A DNA stretch of 30,430 nt, taken from the IMG/VR virus record IMGVR_UViG_3300008267_000325, positions 1-30,430 of that record, one strand, 5' to 3'. The DNA is from a virus. Shown here piece after piece: positions 17,440-25,756 of this stretch (positions are counted from its first letter, which is position 1; the number at the start of each line of letters is the position of its first letter). The position numbers and the translations under genes were made by a program. Under the pieces are notes generated by a model. It had not been told where the DNA came from, ran no database searches, and was given only the letters and a program-made list of their open reading frames with translations.

Positions 17440-19026
17440 CTATAAAATTAAATCATGGGTATGGCCTAAAGTTTCTAAAACCTCTAATCTTCCAGTATTT
17501 GAATTCCAAACAACCTCGTGATTATGACCCTGATTGACACTGGTTAATTGATTAAATTGATAAATGGGCTTATTGGTAGTGACTATTTCGTGCTTATGTA
17601 AACCTAAACCAACAGCATTAGTAATGGAGGTATTTATTTTTTCAGGCAAGGTAGAGGTATCTCTGAAAACTTTAATTTGATAAGCTTTATCAAATTTTCT
17701 GATTCTTTGAACCTTTATTTTTTGAGCACCTTGTAATTGGGTAACGGTTTTATTTCTGTTAACAGAAAGAACTTCGTATCTGTACTCTTCATTGCCATCC
17801 TGGTCAAATCTAACTAAAATGTCCCTATCTTTAACGGTAGGTACAGTCAAGGTCCAACAATCTGTGCTAAATTCAGATTCTAATCCAGCCTCATTCATTT
17901 TTACATCTTCATCGGTATTGCTAAATCTGACCATAATTCTACCGTCAGATCTTCTGGGGTTAAAATACTGATCATAACCCATAACAAATTTACCGCCATA
18001 ACAGTAAGGGCACCTATCATCTGGATATTCGCTAGTTGGCAAAACGCACTTGCAAATTACTCCAGTTCTTTTTCTCCTTAGCAAAACGACTGGCTCTCCG
18101 GTAATAGAAAGAAGATATTCCTGTCGCTGCATGGCTCGTTCCTGTAAGGGTATACCTCTAACCATCCTACCAACTCCGCCATAACCATCAGCGCAGAACT
18201 GCTCCCCGCTTAAATAACTTCCAACACATTCTCCGCTAACCAGTTTGACCGGGTCGGTCCTATGCCACCCATCATAATCATAAGAGTTAAAGTCTTCATT
18301 ATACTCATCGCTGCCGGATAAATCAGAAGTTAGCAAATCTTTTTCTATCTGTTTGTAACCGTCTGTTTCGGTATAAGAATAATTTGGAACATCTATTCTG
18401 TTCTGGCAAGCATAGACACGATCATAAATTAAACTTTCCTTGCCTAGGGAATAAGTTACTGATGGGCTCCAATAAGCATAACCATCATATCCATCCATTT
18501 GATGGATAGTAACCGAAGTTTCATAAGCGCCTCGATTAGAAATATCATTTAAAATTAAATCATGATTCACTCTATCAACAGATAAATATTGAATTAATTC
18601 AGTTCCAATTTTAACAAATCCATAATCTGGAAATCCATCCGTATCTAAAAGAGGAATAATTAAACTTTCATCAGTAATATCTTCTCTCAAAAGAGATTCT
18701 GGAAAAAATTTTAAATTACCGTAAGCGATTGGTAAACTAGATAAATCAACTAAAATATCATCATATTCAATTGGTCTAACGGAAAAGTAGTATAGCTGCC
18801 CTGGATCTAAATCAACTATATCAGCCTCTGTGTAACCATCAAAAGAAATAAATTTAACGCCATCAGAAAAAACATTTTCCTTTTCAGTACTATAATACAA
18901 ATAATAAGCAATTGGCTGATCGGTAGATGACCAAGCTTTATACCATTTTAAATTAACAGTATAACCATCGCCCTTGGAAAAAGCAGAGTCCAAACCAACG
19001 TCAGAAGTAAAAGTATAGAAAATCAT
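17440..19026 (-). CDS. Virion protein with FnIII-like domain, Cys4 motif and HxH tail
   Basis: This is a 528-residue protein with a strong AGGAGA ribosome site. Residues about 20-90 resemble a fibronectin type III domain (VNLKWYKAW, IAYYLYYST, LDPGQLYYFSVRPIEY). The centre holds a possible zinc ribbon, Cys325-x-Cys327 and Cys339-x2-Cys342 (ICKCVLP...RCPYCYGG), next to a conserved-looking basic segment (LLRRKRTG). The C-terminus has three His-x-His pairs, at 477/479, 501/503 and 522/524, ending GHTHDLIL. HxH pairs bind iron in the T4 long tail fibre tip, so these may too. The N-terminal half is rich in DGY/DGW. It lies between a metallopeptidase candidate and a fibre gene. Baseplate, neck or fibre-attachment roles are all possible; I do not recognise an exact family. 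Confidence 0.6.
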   Translation of the reverse strand: MIFYTFTSDVGLDSAFSKGDGYTVNLKWYKAWSSTDQPIAYYLYYSTEKENVFSDGVKFISFDGYTEADIVDLDPGQLYYFSVRPIEYDDILVDLSSLPIAYGNLKFFPESLLREDITDESLIIPLLDTDGFPDYGFVKIGTELIQYLSVDRVNHDLILNDISNRGAYETSVTIHQMDGYDGYAYWSPSVTYSLGKESLIYDRVYACQNRIDVPNYSYTETDGYKQIEKDLLTSDLSGSDEYNEDFNSYDYDGWHRTDPVKLVSGECVGSYLSGEQFCADGYGGVGRMVRGIPLQERAMQRQEYLLSITGEPVVLLRRKRTGVICKCVLPTSEYPDDRCPYCYGGKFVMGYDQYFNPRRSDGRIMVRFSNTDEDVKMNEAGLESEFSTDCWTLTVPTVKDRDILVRFDQDGNEEYRYEVLSVNRNKTVTQLQGAQKIKVQRIRKFDKAYQIKVFRDTSTLPEKINTSITNAVGLGLHKHEIVTTNKPIYQFNQLTSVNQGHNHEVVWNSNTGRLEVLETLGHTHDLIL

Positions 19027-19128
19027 ATTTTATTCTCCTAATTATTATTAATTATTCTTGAACTCTTACTCGACAAACTCTTGGGACATATGGTAGGGAG
19101 AGTGTAGTAGATCTCTTATCTAGTACTT

Positions 19129-19647
19129 CTAGATCTTGCTCATGAGAGAATCTTTTTTATCTTCTCTTTCTTCTTTTTCTACTTCATGATGATCCATTAG
19201 CTCTTCTACATACTCTTCTGCTTTATCATCTCCAAATTCATCATGAATGTACTTAATTTGATATTGGAAACCTTCTTTTTCGTCTGGATTATCCAGATAA
19301 TCTCCATCTTCTGCGCCCTGTGTGGGATGATCTCTAAAGCATTGCTGTAAATAGTGAGTAATTTCATGAACTAGATAACCATAGTCTTCAAAAAACACTC
19401 CATCTAGCAGCAATTTGTAATTTAAAGCTATTACTCCACCAACCGTGGTAGCGCTTACCTTGATTTTTCCAAACTTAACTGGAATAAAGTCAAGAAATTC
19501 CATATCCACGTCATGGTCTTTAAATACTTTTTTCATTACAGAATCTTTCTTTAATTCATCCTTGGCTTGTTGGATTAAATTTAAAAAAAATTCAGGGGGC
19601 TTTCTTTTTATTTCTTCGATGGTATATTTCTTTTTACCCTGGATCAT
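19129..19647 (-). CDS. Putative HExxH zinc metallopeptidase
   Basis: The protein has 172 residues. A gluzincin-like active site is visible: LVHEITHYLQQ at 92-102, with His94, Glu95 and His98, and a possible third ligand Glu123 or Glu125 in PDEKEGFQYQIKYI. The helix carrying this second motif resembles the 'E..A' ligand helix of SprT and ImmA/IrrE-type peptidases. The N-terminus is helical and basic, and the C-terminal 40 residues are very acidic and lysine-rich, probably disordered. No signal peptide or membrane segment is seen. It lies among neck and fibre genes, so it may act on virion proteins during maturation or on the host envelope. The substrate is unknown. It has no clear ribosome site and starts only 29 bases from the divergent HNH gene. 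Confidence 0.65.
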   Translation of the reverse strand: MIQGKKKYTIEEIKRKPPEFFLNLIQQAKDELKKDSVMKKVFKDHDVDMEFLDFIPVKFGKIKVSATTVGGVIALNYKLLLDGVFFEDYGYLVHEITHYLQQCFRDHPTQGAEDGDYLDNPDEKEGFQYQIKYIHDEFGDDKAEEYVEELMDHHEVEKEEREDKKDSLMSKI

Positions 19648-19676
19648 AATGTTAATGTCATTTAATTAATAGAACT

Positions 19677-20354
19677 ATGCAAAAGCAGTGTCGTTCATGT
19701 AAGATTTTAAAAAATAAAGATCAATTTTCTCCATCTCATTTTCAACAAAAAAATCCTAAATGCAAATTATGTAATGCCACATATATGAAAGATTTTAGGC
19801 TTAAGCATGATTCTACTGATAGGAAAAGGTACGATCAATCCTATTATTTACAAAATAAAGAAAAAATTCTTAAACGCAAAAGAGACCGCTACCAATCTCT
19901 TTTTAAAAAAGATAAAGTTAAAAAAACCAGAACTGAAGTCTTGCTAAGAAGAAACGCCTATTATAAAATAAAAAGAAGAACAAATATTAATTTTAAATTA
20001 CGCTGTTGCGTTTCTTCCGGTATAAATTTTTATTTAAATAAAAATAAAAAATCATATTTAAAATATCTACCTTACTCCATTGAAGATTTAAGATCTCATT
20101 TAGAGAGTATCTTTGAGCCATGGATGAACTGGAAAAATCATGGAAAATATAATCCAAAATCTTGGAACGATGAAGATCCTGCAACTTGGACCTGGCAAAT
20201 AGATCACATCATCCCGCAGTCTAGTTTTAAATACAATTCCATGGAAGATGTCTCTTTTCAAGAGTGCTGGGCTTTATCCAATTTAAGACCGTATTCGGCT
20301 AAAGATAATTTTTTAGAGGGGGTTAAGAGGATTAGGCACCCCAAACCTACTTGA
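19677..20354 (+). CDS. HNH homing endonuclease with N-terminal zinc finger
   Basis: The protein has 225 residues. The N-terminus has a Cys4 finger (Cys5, Cys8, Cys29, Cys32: QCRSCKI and KCKLCNA), as in many phage HNH enzymes. A long, very basic helical region (about 40-105) should bind DNA. The HNH core is at the C-terminus: WQIDHIIPQSSF with Asp176-His177, CWALSNLRPY with Asn202, and AKDNFLEG with Asn211. Such free-standing enzymes nick or cut related phage genomes lacking the gene and copy themselves in. It is on the plus strand, against the late genes, 29 bases from the start of the metallopeptidase gene. Its 3' end overlaps a LAGLIDADG gene by 8 bases. No ribosome site precedes the ATG, suggesting low expression. 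Confidence 0.88.
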   Translation: MQKQCRSCKILKNKDQFSPSHFQQKNPKCKLCNATYMKDFRLKHDSTDRKRYDQSYYLQNKEKILKRKRDRYQSLFKKDKVKKTRTEVLLRRNAYYKIKRRTNINFKLRCCVSSGINFYLNKNKKSYLKYLPYSIEDLRSHLESIFEPWMNWKNHGKYNPKSWNDEDPATWTWQIDHIIPQSSFKYNSMEDVSFQECWALSNLRPYSAKDNFLEGVKRIRHPKPT

Positions 20355-21822
20355 TGGCGTTGTGAAAGCCTTCTTTAAAGTGGCTTAAGCAATTGCCTTG
20401 CTCTATGGCTCTAGGAATGAAATTGCCCATTACAGAATATAGGTTAAAATTATTTATTAAATCTTCCTTTATTTTTCTGCTAAAAATTATAAAGTAGTAT
20501 TTAGACTTTTGTTGTCTGATTTTTCCATTATATTTTAAAATATTTTTTATCTTTAATATTTCTTGTTCTCTTTTGGCGCAAAATTTTATTCTTGGCTCTT
20601 TTTTGTCAATTCCGCCAAGAGCAATTAAGGAACCAATTAAATAAGCGCTATCTTCGCTTAAGTTTTCAAATAAATTTTCATCAAAATAATTTTTTTCTTT
20701 CTTAAGATAGCTTATATTGTGTAATTTAAAAAAACTTCTCAATCTAGACGTGCTAGTCTTAAGCTCTGAAGCCAAGGCGGTCAGGCTTTTATTTTTACTA
20801 TAAAGTCTGGCAAGCTCATCAATTCCTATTTTATTTAATCTTTTTAACCCAGAGGCGCAGTTTTCGGAGTTTATTTTGGCTTGCTGGGCTATTAAATATT
20901 TTCTTTCTAAATAAACGGTGGCATCTTTGTACAGGAATTCTTTGATTGAGGTAATAGCTCCGTTACCTCCATAATCTAAAACTCCTATATTTGAATTTTT
21001 CCTTATAGGAGATGTCCTTTTAGAGATGTTGCAATTTTTTTCTAAAATTTCTCTGTATTTTTCTAGAAACCAAGTGGTACCGCGCAAAGAAAAGAAAACT
21101 TGTTTTGTTTTTTTATTTTTCTTTAACGTATTAAAGAAAAAAGAACCATCGCCATCATTATACCCCCTCATGAAATGATGTATTAAAGGGCTATCTTCTA
21201 TCTGTTTTGGAAACTGATAAATTAAACTTTTCCTGGGAACAATGTTGAATCTATTAAATAGATCATCTGCCATTTTTTTAGACACTATTGTAAAGGAGGC
21301 TGATTTGGTTCCATCCTTAGACTCCATGTGCCTGACAGGATTATTTGCCTTGAGTAAGTTTTTTATTTTATAAACAATATCTCGATCCCTCTCGGCTAAC
21401 CCGATACATATCTCATATGTAATAGACCCTGTTTTATTTTTTCTATGCTTCACGCACCCGTCTGCCGCAATAAAACCAGCTACATAAAAAGCCTCTTCCG
21501 TATCTCTGCTAAAAAAATCATCATCGCAGGTATATCTTGTTAATGGTTTGTATTTTATTCCATGTTTTTTCATGGCATATAGGGCACCCTGCTTTGATAC
21601 GGAAAGCTCTTTAGCCACTAAGCCAATTGTTTTTAATCTTCCATAAGCTTCCTCTAATAATTTTTTACTAGGCAGAGGTTTCCTATTTAATTTAAAAAAT
21701 ATATTGTTAGTTCTAACAAAATAATACAAAGAAGAATAACTTATTTTGAGTTCTTTTGAAGTTAGAGAAATATTGCCATTGTTTAATTCTAAGTGTTTTT
21801 TAATTAAATCTAGATCTAGCAC
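20347..21822 (-). CDS. LAGLIDADG homing endonuclease, duplicated with decayed second half
   Basis: The 491-residue protein starts with GTG at 21822; an overlapping ATG two bases upstream reads straight into a stop, and no in-frame ATG comes before about residue 74. Residues 1-95 hold one or two helix-turn-helix units. The first nuclease unit has both LAGLIDADG helices, 114-122 (VAGFIAADG) and 216-226 (HFMRGYNDGDG), and ends with FLYKDATVYLERKY. Residues 330-370 are another helix-turn-helix, followed by a second unit at 395-404 (LIGSLIALGG) and 481-490 (HFKEGFHNAI) in which the catalytic aspartates are lost and the C-terminus is cut short. This suggests a tandem fusion in which only the first half can be active. 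It is on the same strand as the late genes, and its stop overlaps the HNH gene. Confidence 0.87.
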   Translation of the reverse strand: MLDLDLIKKHLELNNGNISLTSKELKISYSSLYYFVRTNNIFFKLNRKPLPSKKLLEEAYGRLKTIGLVAKELSVSKQGALYAMKKHGIKYKPLTRYTCDDDFFSRDTEEAFYVAGFIAADGCVKHRKNKTGSITYEICIGLAERDRDIVYKIKNLLKANNPVRHMESKDGTKSASFTIVSKKMADDLFNRFNIVPRKSLIYQFPKQIEDSPLIHHFMRGYNDGDGSFFFNTLKKNKKTKQVFFSLRGTTWFLEKYREILEKNCNISKRTSPIRKNSNIGVLDYGGNGAITSIKEFLYKDATVYLERKYLIAQQAKINSENCASGLKRLNKIGIDELARLYSKNKSLTALASELKTSTSRLRSFFKLHNISYLKKEKNYFDENLFENLSEDSAYLIGSLIALGGIDKKEPRIKFCAKREQEILKIKNILKYNGKIRQQKSKYYFIIFSRKIKEDLINNFNLYSVMGNFIPRAIEQGNCLSHFKEGFHNAIK

Positions 21823-21887
21823 ATATTAATATATAACTATATTTAAATCTAACTTTCTCTAATTTAATGGTAACTAGCTAACTTTCG

Positions 21888-22787
21888 CTACAGTATCTTA
21901 CGTTCTCTAAGGTGTCTTAGCCTTCTCACGGCGGGGTTAACCCCTGCCCCCATTGACCAAACTCCCAGCGATTTGGGATGAGGTCTTAAGCTATTTTTGA
22001 TATATTTTAACTTTTCCCAGTAGTTACTTAGAGTAGTACTCCACTGAGTTCCCAAAACTTCTGATACAGTAGGTAAATTAAAGCTAATTCCATTATCGGT
22101 GATACTTAATTCGTTACCTTTTTCTATTAAAGCTCTAGAGGTTAGCGAGTATAAGGTAGCTCCTTCGACTATAATTTCTCCAAATTGGTTAACAAAGGCG
22201 TCATCGTCAAATTGAAAAAATGTAAAGTAGGGAGTTTGATTGAAGTCCCAAAGAGCTCCTGCCAGGAATGTTACTAACTGATCTACCGAAAAAATATCAC
22301 AGTCCAAATAAACAGTATTTCCATAAGCATCTTTGCTTTTTACCTTACCAGAACTATTTAATCTTCTTTTTAAAAGTTTTAATAATTTGTTAATATTGGC
22401 AATGGCTGTTTGTGAGTATTGGGTTCCGGGATCATCCCCAAGATGGAGATATCCATCAGAATTAAAATTAGGCAGATCTGTATGACTAACCACAAAGCTG
22501 AACGTTGTTTCTACTCTGTTTCCGCCAATACTAGCGGACCAGATGTCCTGATATACTCCGTAAGGTGGCGCATAAGCTACGTTATATAAAAAAGAATACT
22601 TTCCTATACTCACCCTCTCTACGCCGGTAGAGGTGGGTCCAAAGGAAACCAAGCCCGTAGGACTCATAACAGTTACCGTAGGAAAAGAATCGGCATCAAC
22701 TAAGTTGCCGTTAGCGTCTTTATATTGCACGGTCAAACTTACCTGATCATTAGGTTCTAATAGCTCTCCGCGTGCTTTTATTGACAT
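21888..22787 (-). CDS. Neck / head-tail connector-like structural protein
   Basis: This 299-residue protein has a strong CGGAGA ribosome site. Residues 1-105 form an Ig-like beta-sandwich (QVSLTVQYKDANGN, PTVTVMSPTG, SFGPTSTG, WSASIGGNRVETTFSFVV). The second half is mainly helical: NINKLLKLLKRRLN, then SVDQLVTFLAGALWDFNQTPYFT and LYSLTSRALIEKGNELSITDNGISF. It ends with NYWEKLKYIKNSLRP and a basic C-terminus. The 'AL.DFN.TP..T' and 'ALIEKG..L...D.G' helices are typical of neck or head-completion proteins in large myophages. Here an added N-terminal Ig domain may decorate the particle. Homing genes lie on both sides, 28 bases from its start and 65 bases after its stop. The assignment to the neck is inferred; the Ig domain is visible. 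Confidence 0.6.
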   Translation of the reverse strand: MSIKARGELLEPNDQVSLTVQYKDANGNLVDADSFPTVTVMSPTGLVSFGPTSTGVERVSIGKYSFLYNVAYAPPYGVYQDIWSASIGGNRVETTFSFVVSHTDLPNFNSDGYLHLGDDPGTQYSQTAIANINKLLKLLKRRLNSSGKVKSKDAYGNTVYLDCDIFSVDQLVTFLAGALWDFNQTPYFTFFQFDDDAFVNQFGEIIVEGATLYSLTSRALIEKGNELSITDNGISFNLPTVSEVLGTQWSTTLSNYWEKLKYIKNSLRPHPKSLGVWSMGAGVNPAVRRLRHLRERKIL

Positions 22788-22815
22788 AAAAAGTCTCCGT
22801 TGTTATATTTTATTT

Positions 22816-23631
22816 ATGACTATAAAAAATAGTTTATCTAAAGATATGCTAGAATATTGGTATGAAGAGCTTGGATCTTTGCAAAAGGTATCGGATCACC
22901 TATCAATACCAATTGATACAATCTATGGATATGCTAAAAAATTTAATTTAAAGTACTCTAAAAAATATAAGGGAGTTTATTCTTGCAATCAAAATTTCTT
23001 TGAGCAAGATACCCCTGAAAGCTTTTATTTAGCTGGCTTTGTTGCTGCAGACGGATCTGTTCAATATAGAAAATATTCAAAAATATTAAAAATAACATTA
23101 TCAGAAAAAGATTTTGCACATCTAGAAAAAATAAAAAAAACATTAGATAGCACTCATCCGATCAAAAAGTATTTAGTTAAGAAAAGCAAGCTGGTCAATA
23201 AAGAATCTAATTCCGTAGAGTTACAGATAGCCAATTCAAAGCTAGTGGATGATTTGAAGAGATTTGGTATTATTCCAAACAAAACTAAAATATACCAAAT
23301 GCCAGAATGGTTAATTAATCACGATCTTATTAGTCATTTTATGAGGGGCTATTTTGATGGCGATGGCACCATTTCCTATTCTGGTCTTGGAAAAGGTAGA
23401 ACCGTTAAGCAGCTTAGTTGGAGTATCCTCGGTACAGAAGCCTTTATAGATCAATATAGGAAGATATTTTCAAGGGCTCTTAAAATTAAAGAGTTTAAAA
23501 TTTTAAAGCATAAAAGCGTTTTTAAAATTTCAACAAGTGGAAATAAATCTGTATTAAAAATAAAAAATTATTTATATAAGGATGCTACTCTCTATTTAGA
23601 TAGAAAATTTAAAAAAATAAATTTATTGTAA
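22816..23631 (+). CDS. LAGLIDADG homing endonuclease
   Basis: The protein has 271 residues and a complete single-chain architecture: an N-terminal helix-turn-helix (about 8-48), the first LAGLIDADG helix at 72-80 (LAGFVAADG) and the second at 174-184 (HFMRGYFDGDG), both with the catalytic Asp. The end shows YLYKDATLYLDRKF. It is clearly the sister of the first unit of the 491-residue endonuclease: both share 'FY.AGF.AADG.V', 'KIYQ.P', 'HFMRGY.DGDG' and 'YKDAT.YL.RK'. It runs against the late genes, starts 28 bases from the neck gene and overlaps the 3' end of the cell-wall hydrolase candidate by 9 bases. No ribosome site is visible, and the 28-base gap cannot hold both a promoter and a leader, so its promoter must lie inside the neighbouring gene. 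Confidence 0.9.
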   Translation: MTIKNSLSKDMLEYWYEELGSLQKVSDHLSIPIDTIYGYAKKFNLKYSKKYKGVYSCNQNFFEQDTPESFYLAGFVAADGSVQYRKYSKILKITLSEKDFAHLEKIKKTLDSTHPIKKYLVKKSKLVNKESNSVELQIANSKLVDDLKRFGIIPNKTKIYQMPEWLINHDLISHFMRGYFDGDGTISYSGLGKGRTVKQLSWSILGTEAFIDQYRKIFSRALKIKEFKILKHKSVFKISTSGNKSVLKIKNYLYKDATLYLDRKFKKINLL

Positions 23632-24219
23632 TATTTTTTCAATATCTCCCCAACCAATTACCCTTCTACCACCAGGGGCATTAGATCCAGGATCGGACCC
23701 TTTAGCGGAAACATCCCAAAAGGCACCATTTCTCCAGGTCCAACGACGAGATTTTTCAAAGATGGCTTGCTGACCCTGATCATCTCTTTGACCGCCATCA
23801 ATGGAAGTGATGGTTGCCCCTCCATTCTCATCGGGCTCACAAGAAATTACCGTAAAAACGTGCTCTACACCGCCATCCTTAACCTTGTCCCCTCCAACCA
23901 AAACAAAGTCTCCTGGTTTGGGAAAGGTTTTTTCTTTAGAGGCAATCCAAGCCCCTTTATCTCTGGCTATTGCAACCAACCAAGAAATTGCTTTTCCAAA
24001 AACATAGTTTGGCTTAACTCTTTTATCGTCAAGACCTAAGATTCTCCAAAGACCTCTAATAGTTAGAGCGCATCCGCTAGTTTTAGGATCGCAAAAATAA
24101 TCCCGCATTGCCTTTGTTTCATCGGGACCAAGTAACTCTACATACTTAGACCTATTGGAAGATACGGATACTCCAGAATATTCTTTTACTAATTGTAAAA
24201 CTTTTTCTCTATTATCCAT
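23623..24219 (-). CDS. NlpC/CHAP-like cysteine peptidase, endolysin candidate
   Basis: This 198-residue protein has a GAGG ribosome site. It shows the core of a papain-like cell-wall hydrolase: a catalytic Cys50 in SGCALTIRGLWRILG, then PKPGDFVLVGG (101-110) and a catalytic His120 in GGVEHVFTVIS, followed by TITSIDGGQRDDQGQQAI. Enzymes of this class cut the peptide part of peptidoglycan, or the amide next to it. There is no signal peptide, membrane helix or separate wall-binding domain, as expected of a small endolysin that relies on a holin or of a virion-associated lysin. It lies between a collagen-like fibre and a neck gene rather than beside the holin-like gene. Its last 9 bases overlap a convergent homing gene. 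The fold is well supported; the lysis role is inferred. Confidence 0.65.
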   Translation of the reverse strand: MDNREKVLQLVKEYSGVSVSSNRSKYVELLGPDETKAMRDYFCDPKTSGCALTIRGLWRILGLDDKRVKPNYVFGKAISWLVAIARDKGAWIASKEKTFPKPGDFVLVGGDKVKDGGVEHVFTVISCEPDENGGATITSIDGGQRDDQGQQAIFEKSRRWTWRNGAFWDVSAKGSDPGSNAPGGRRVIGWGDIEKILQ

Positions 24220-24253
24220 TTTTTTGCCTCACATTATAGAGTTAATTATTTGA

Positions 24254-25732
24254 TCAATAAAATCTCAATCTTGCCATGTTGCAAGATACACTGGTGGATG
24301 CATTACTGGTGTATAATCTGGCTTCGTAAATAGTTGCAGTCCCTGGTATTGATAGGGAAGAGCTATTTTGAAAAGTGGTCGTACCCGAAGATGTAGAAAT
24401 AGAGGTGACCAATGTGTTAGTGGCGGGATTATATAATTCAAGGGTGACAGTGTCAGATCCATTAGAGGATAACAATCCTTCAAATTTCATGGATGTATAG
24501 GAAGATAACAGTGTGGGATCTATGTAAGTCTTGCCTATGATAAGGGGTAATCCGGAGACAGAATTTGTAGAGGCGGTTCCAACAAATATGGAATCCACCC
24601 CAACTGCAGATGATAAGGTTCCAGAAGTTAATTTTAAGCCAGGACCAACTGTAACGTTAGATCCATTACCGGCAGCTAATTGAGAGCTCGTTCCGGTAAA
24701 AGAGGCGCCAGTAGGTCCGGTGGGTCCAGTAGGACCGGCATAGCCTCCTGAAGTATTAAGGACCGCAGAGAACCAAGAAGTAGCGCCCGCCGCCTCTCTC
24801 ACTAGCCTTCTAACTCCTCCAGATGTTTGATAGGTAACAAATTGAATATAATCAGTGGTTCCATTGAGGTAAATTACTCTAGTTCCTGTAATGGTAGTTC
24901 GATATTCTCCAATTGCCTCTGCTAAATATACGGTGGTAGCCCCATTCTTTTTTATTTGACAATTAGACCAACCGGGATTGCCTCCAGCGGAAGTGGCTTC
25001 ATATAGGGCACAAAAAGAAACTGTATAGTATCCAGGAATATTTGGTTGAAATTTATAAGTACCTTGATCCCACCACCCATTTGGATCATCCTGATCTATA
25101 AAGTGAATAACCGTATCCTCTGCATCTTGTATGAATTGATAATCTGCGTAACCATCAACGGGCTTTAATGAGCCTTGAACTATATAGTTAGCTGCTGATA
25201 AGTTGGCAGATGGACCTGTAGGTCCAGTAGCTCCGGCATTTCCCTGAGCTCCTGTGGGTCCGGTAGCTCCGGTTGGTCCAGTAGTTCCTGTAGCACCTGA
25301 AGATCCAACAGCCCCTTGAGCACCTGTAGGACCGGTAGCTCCCTGAGCTCCCGTAGGTCCAACAGCACCATCACTCATTGTTTCAATGACAGTTAGATGA
25401 GCACGATCTTGAATATCGACAACAACGGTGGCAGGTATTCTGACCTGTATTGAGTGTAAGCCTTCAGATAAATTTTCAACATTAAATGTACATGGTATGG
25501 TCATGTGCATGTCGGTTTGATTGAAGTAAAATGATGTCGAGGCAGCAACGCTACCATCAATCAATAAATCAAAAACTTTCAAACCAGTCGCAGATGCAAA
25601 GGAGGTAAAGCTAAGATTGAATAGTAATTTACTATCAGAAATAGAGGTGTACGACGTGGTCCACTCAGTGACAATTGCTTGACCGGATCTAGATGTAGCG
25701 GCGACATTATCCAATAATTGGGTACCAGACAT
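24254..25732 (-). CDS. Collagen-like tail fibre with C1q/TNF-like domain
   Basis: This 492-residue protein has an AAGGGA ribosome site. Residues 1-115 are a beta-sandwich ([25 protein letters not shown], then [13 protein letters not shown]). Residues 122-174 are uninterrupted collagen Gly-x-y triplets, and a shorter run lies at 333-343 ([11 protein letters not shown]). Between them residues about 180-330 resemble a C1q/TNF-like jelly roll ([53 protein letters not shown]). A last beta-domain fills 375-492 ([31 protein letters not shown]). Collagen triplets would force a trimer, typical of phage fibres. It follows the small 103-residue protein by 24 bases, and both are probably surface proteins. 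A head fibre rather than a tail fibre is possible. Confidence 0.8.
   Translation of the reverse strand: MSGTQLLDNVAATSRSGQAIVTEWTTSYTSISDSKLLFNLSFTSFASATGLKVFDLLIDGSVAASTSFYFNQTDMHMTIPCTFNVENLSEGLHSIQVRIPATVVVDIQDRAHLTVIETMSDGAVGPTGAQGATGPTGAQGAVGSSGATGTTGPTGATGPTGAQGNAGATGPTGPSANLSAANYIVQGSLKPVDGYADYQFIQDAEDTVIHFIDQDDPNGWWDQGTYKFQPNIPGYYTVSFCALYEATSAGGNPGWSNCQIKKNGATTVYLAEAIGEYRTTITGTRVIYLNGTTDYIQFVTYQTSGGVRRLVREAAGATSWFSAVLNTSGGYAGPTGPTGPTGASFTGTSSQLAAGNGSNVTVGPGLKLTSGTLSSAVGVDSIFVGTASTNSVSGLPLIIGKTYIDPTLLSSYTSMKFEGLLSSNGSDTVTLELYNPATNTLVTSISTSSGTTTFQNSSSLSIPGTATIYEARLYTSNASTSVSCNMARLRFY
25211..25369 (-). repeat. Collagen Gly-x-y triplet repeat within the fibre gene
   Basis: The DNA here encodes 53 residues with Gly at every third position, mainly GPT, GAQ, GAT and GSS triplets. 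At the base level it is a degenerate 9-base repeat of the type ggtcctaca/ggagctcag read on the minus strand. Such repeats can expand or contract by slippage, so the length may vary between related phages. Confidence 0.9.
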
Positions 25733-25756
25733 AAAATTTCCCTTTTATTTAAAGTT

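Noticed and set aside
21849-21886. Two copies of CTAACTTTC flanking the gap next to the 491-residue homing gene
   Set aside because: Nine bases in AT-rich sequence is not enough to call a target-site duplication, and homing does not create such duplications.
25180-25374. Alternative frames through the collagen repeat (for example a Leu/Pro-rich 64-residue frame)
   Set aside because: They are by-products of the periodic 9-base repeat in the real fibre frame.
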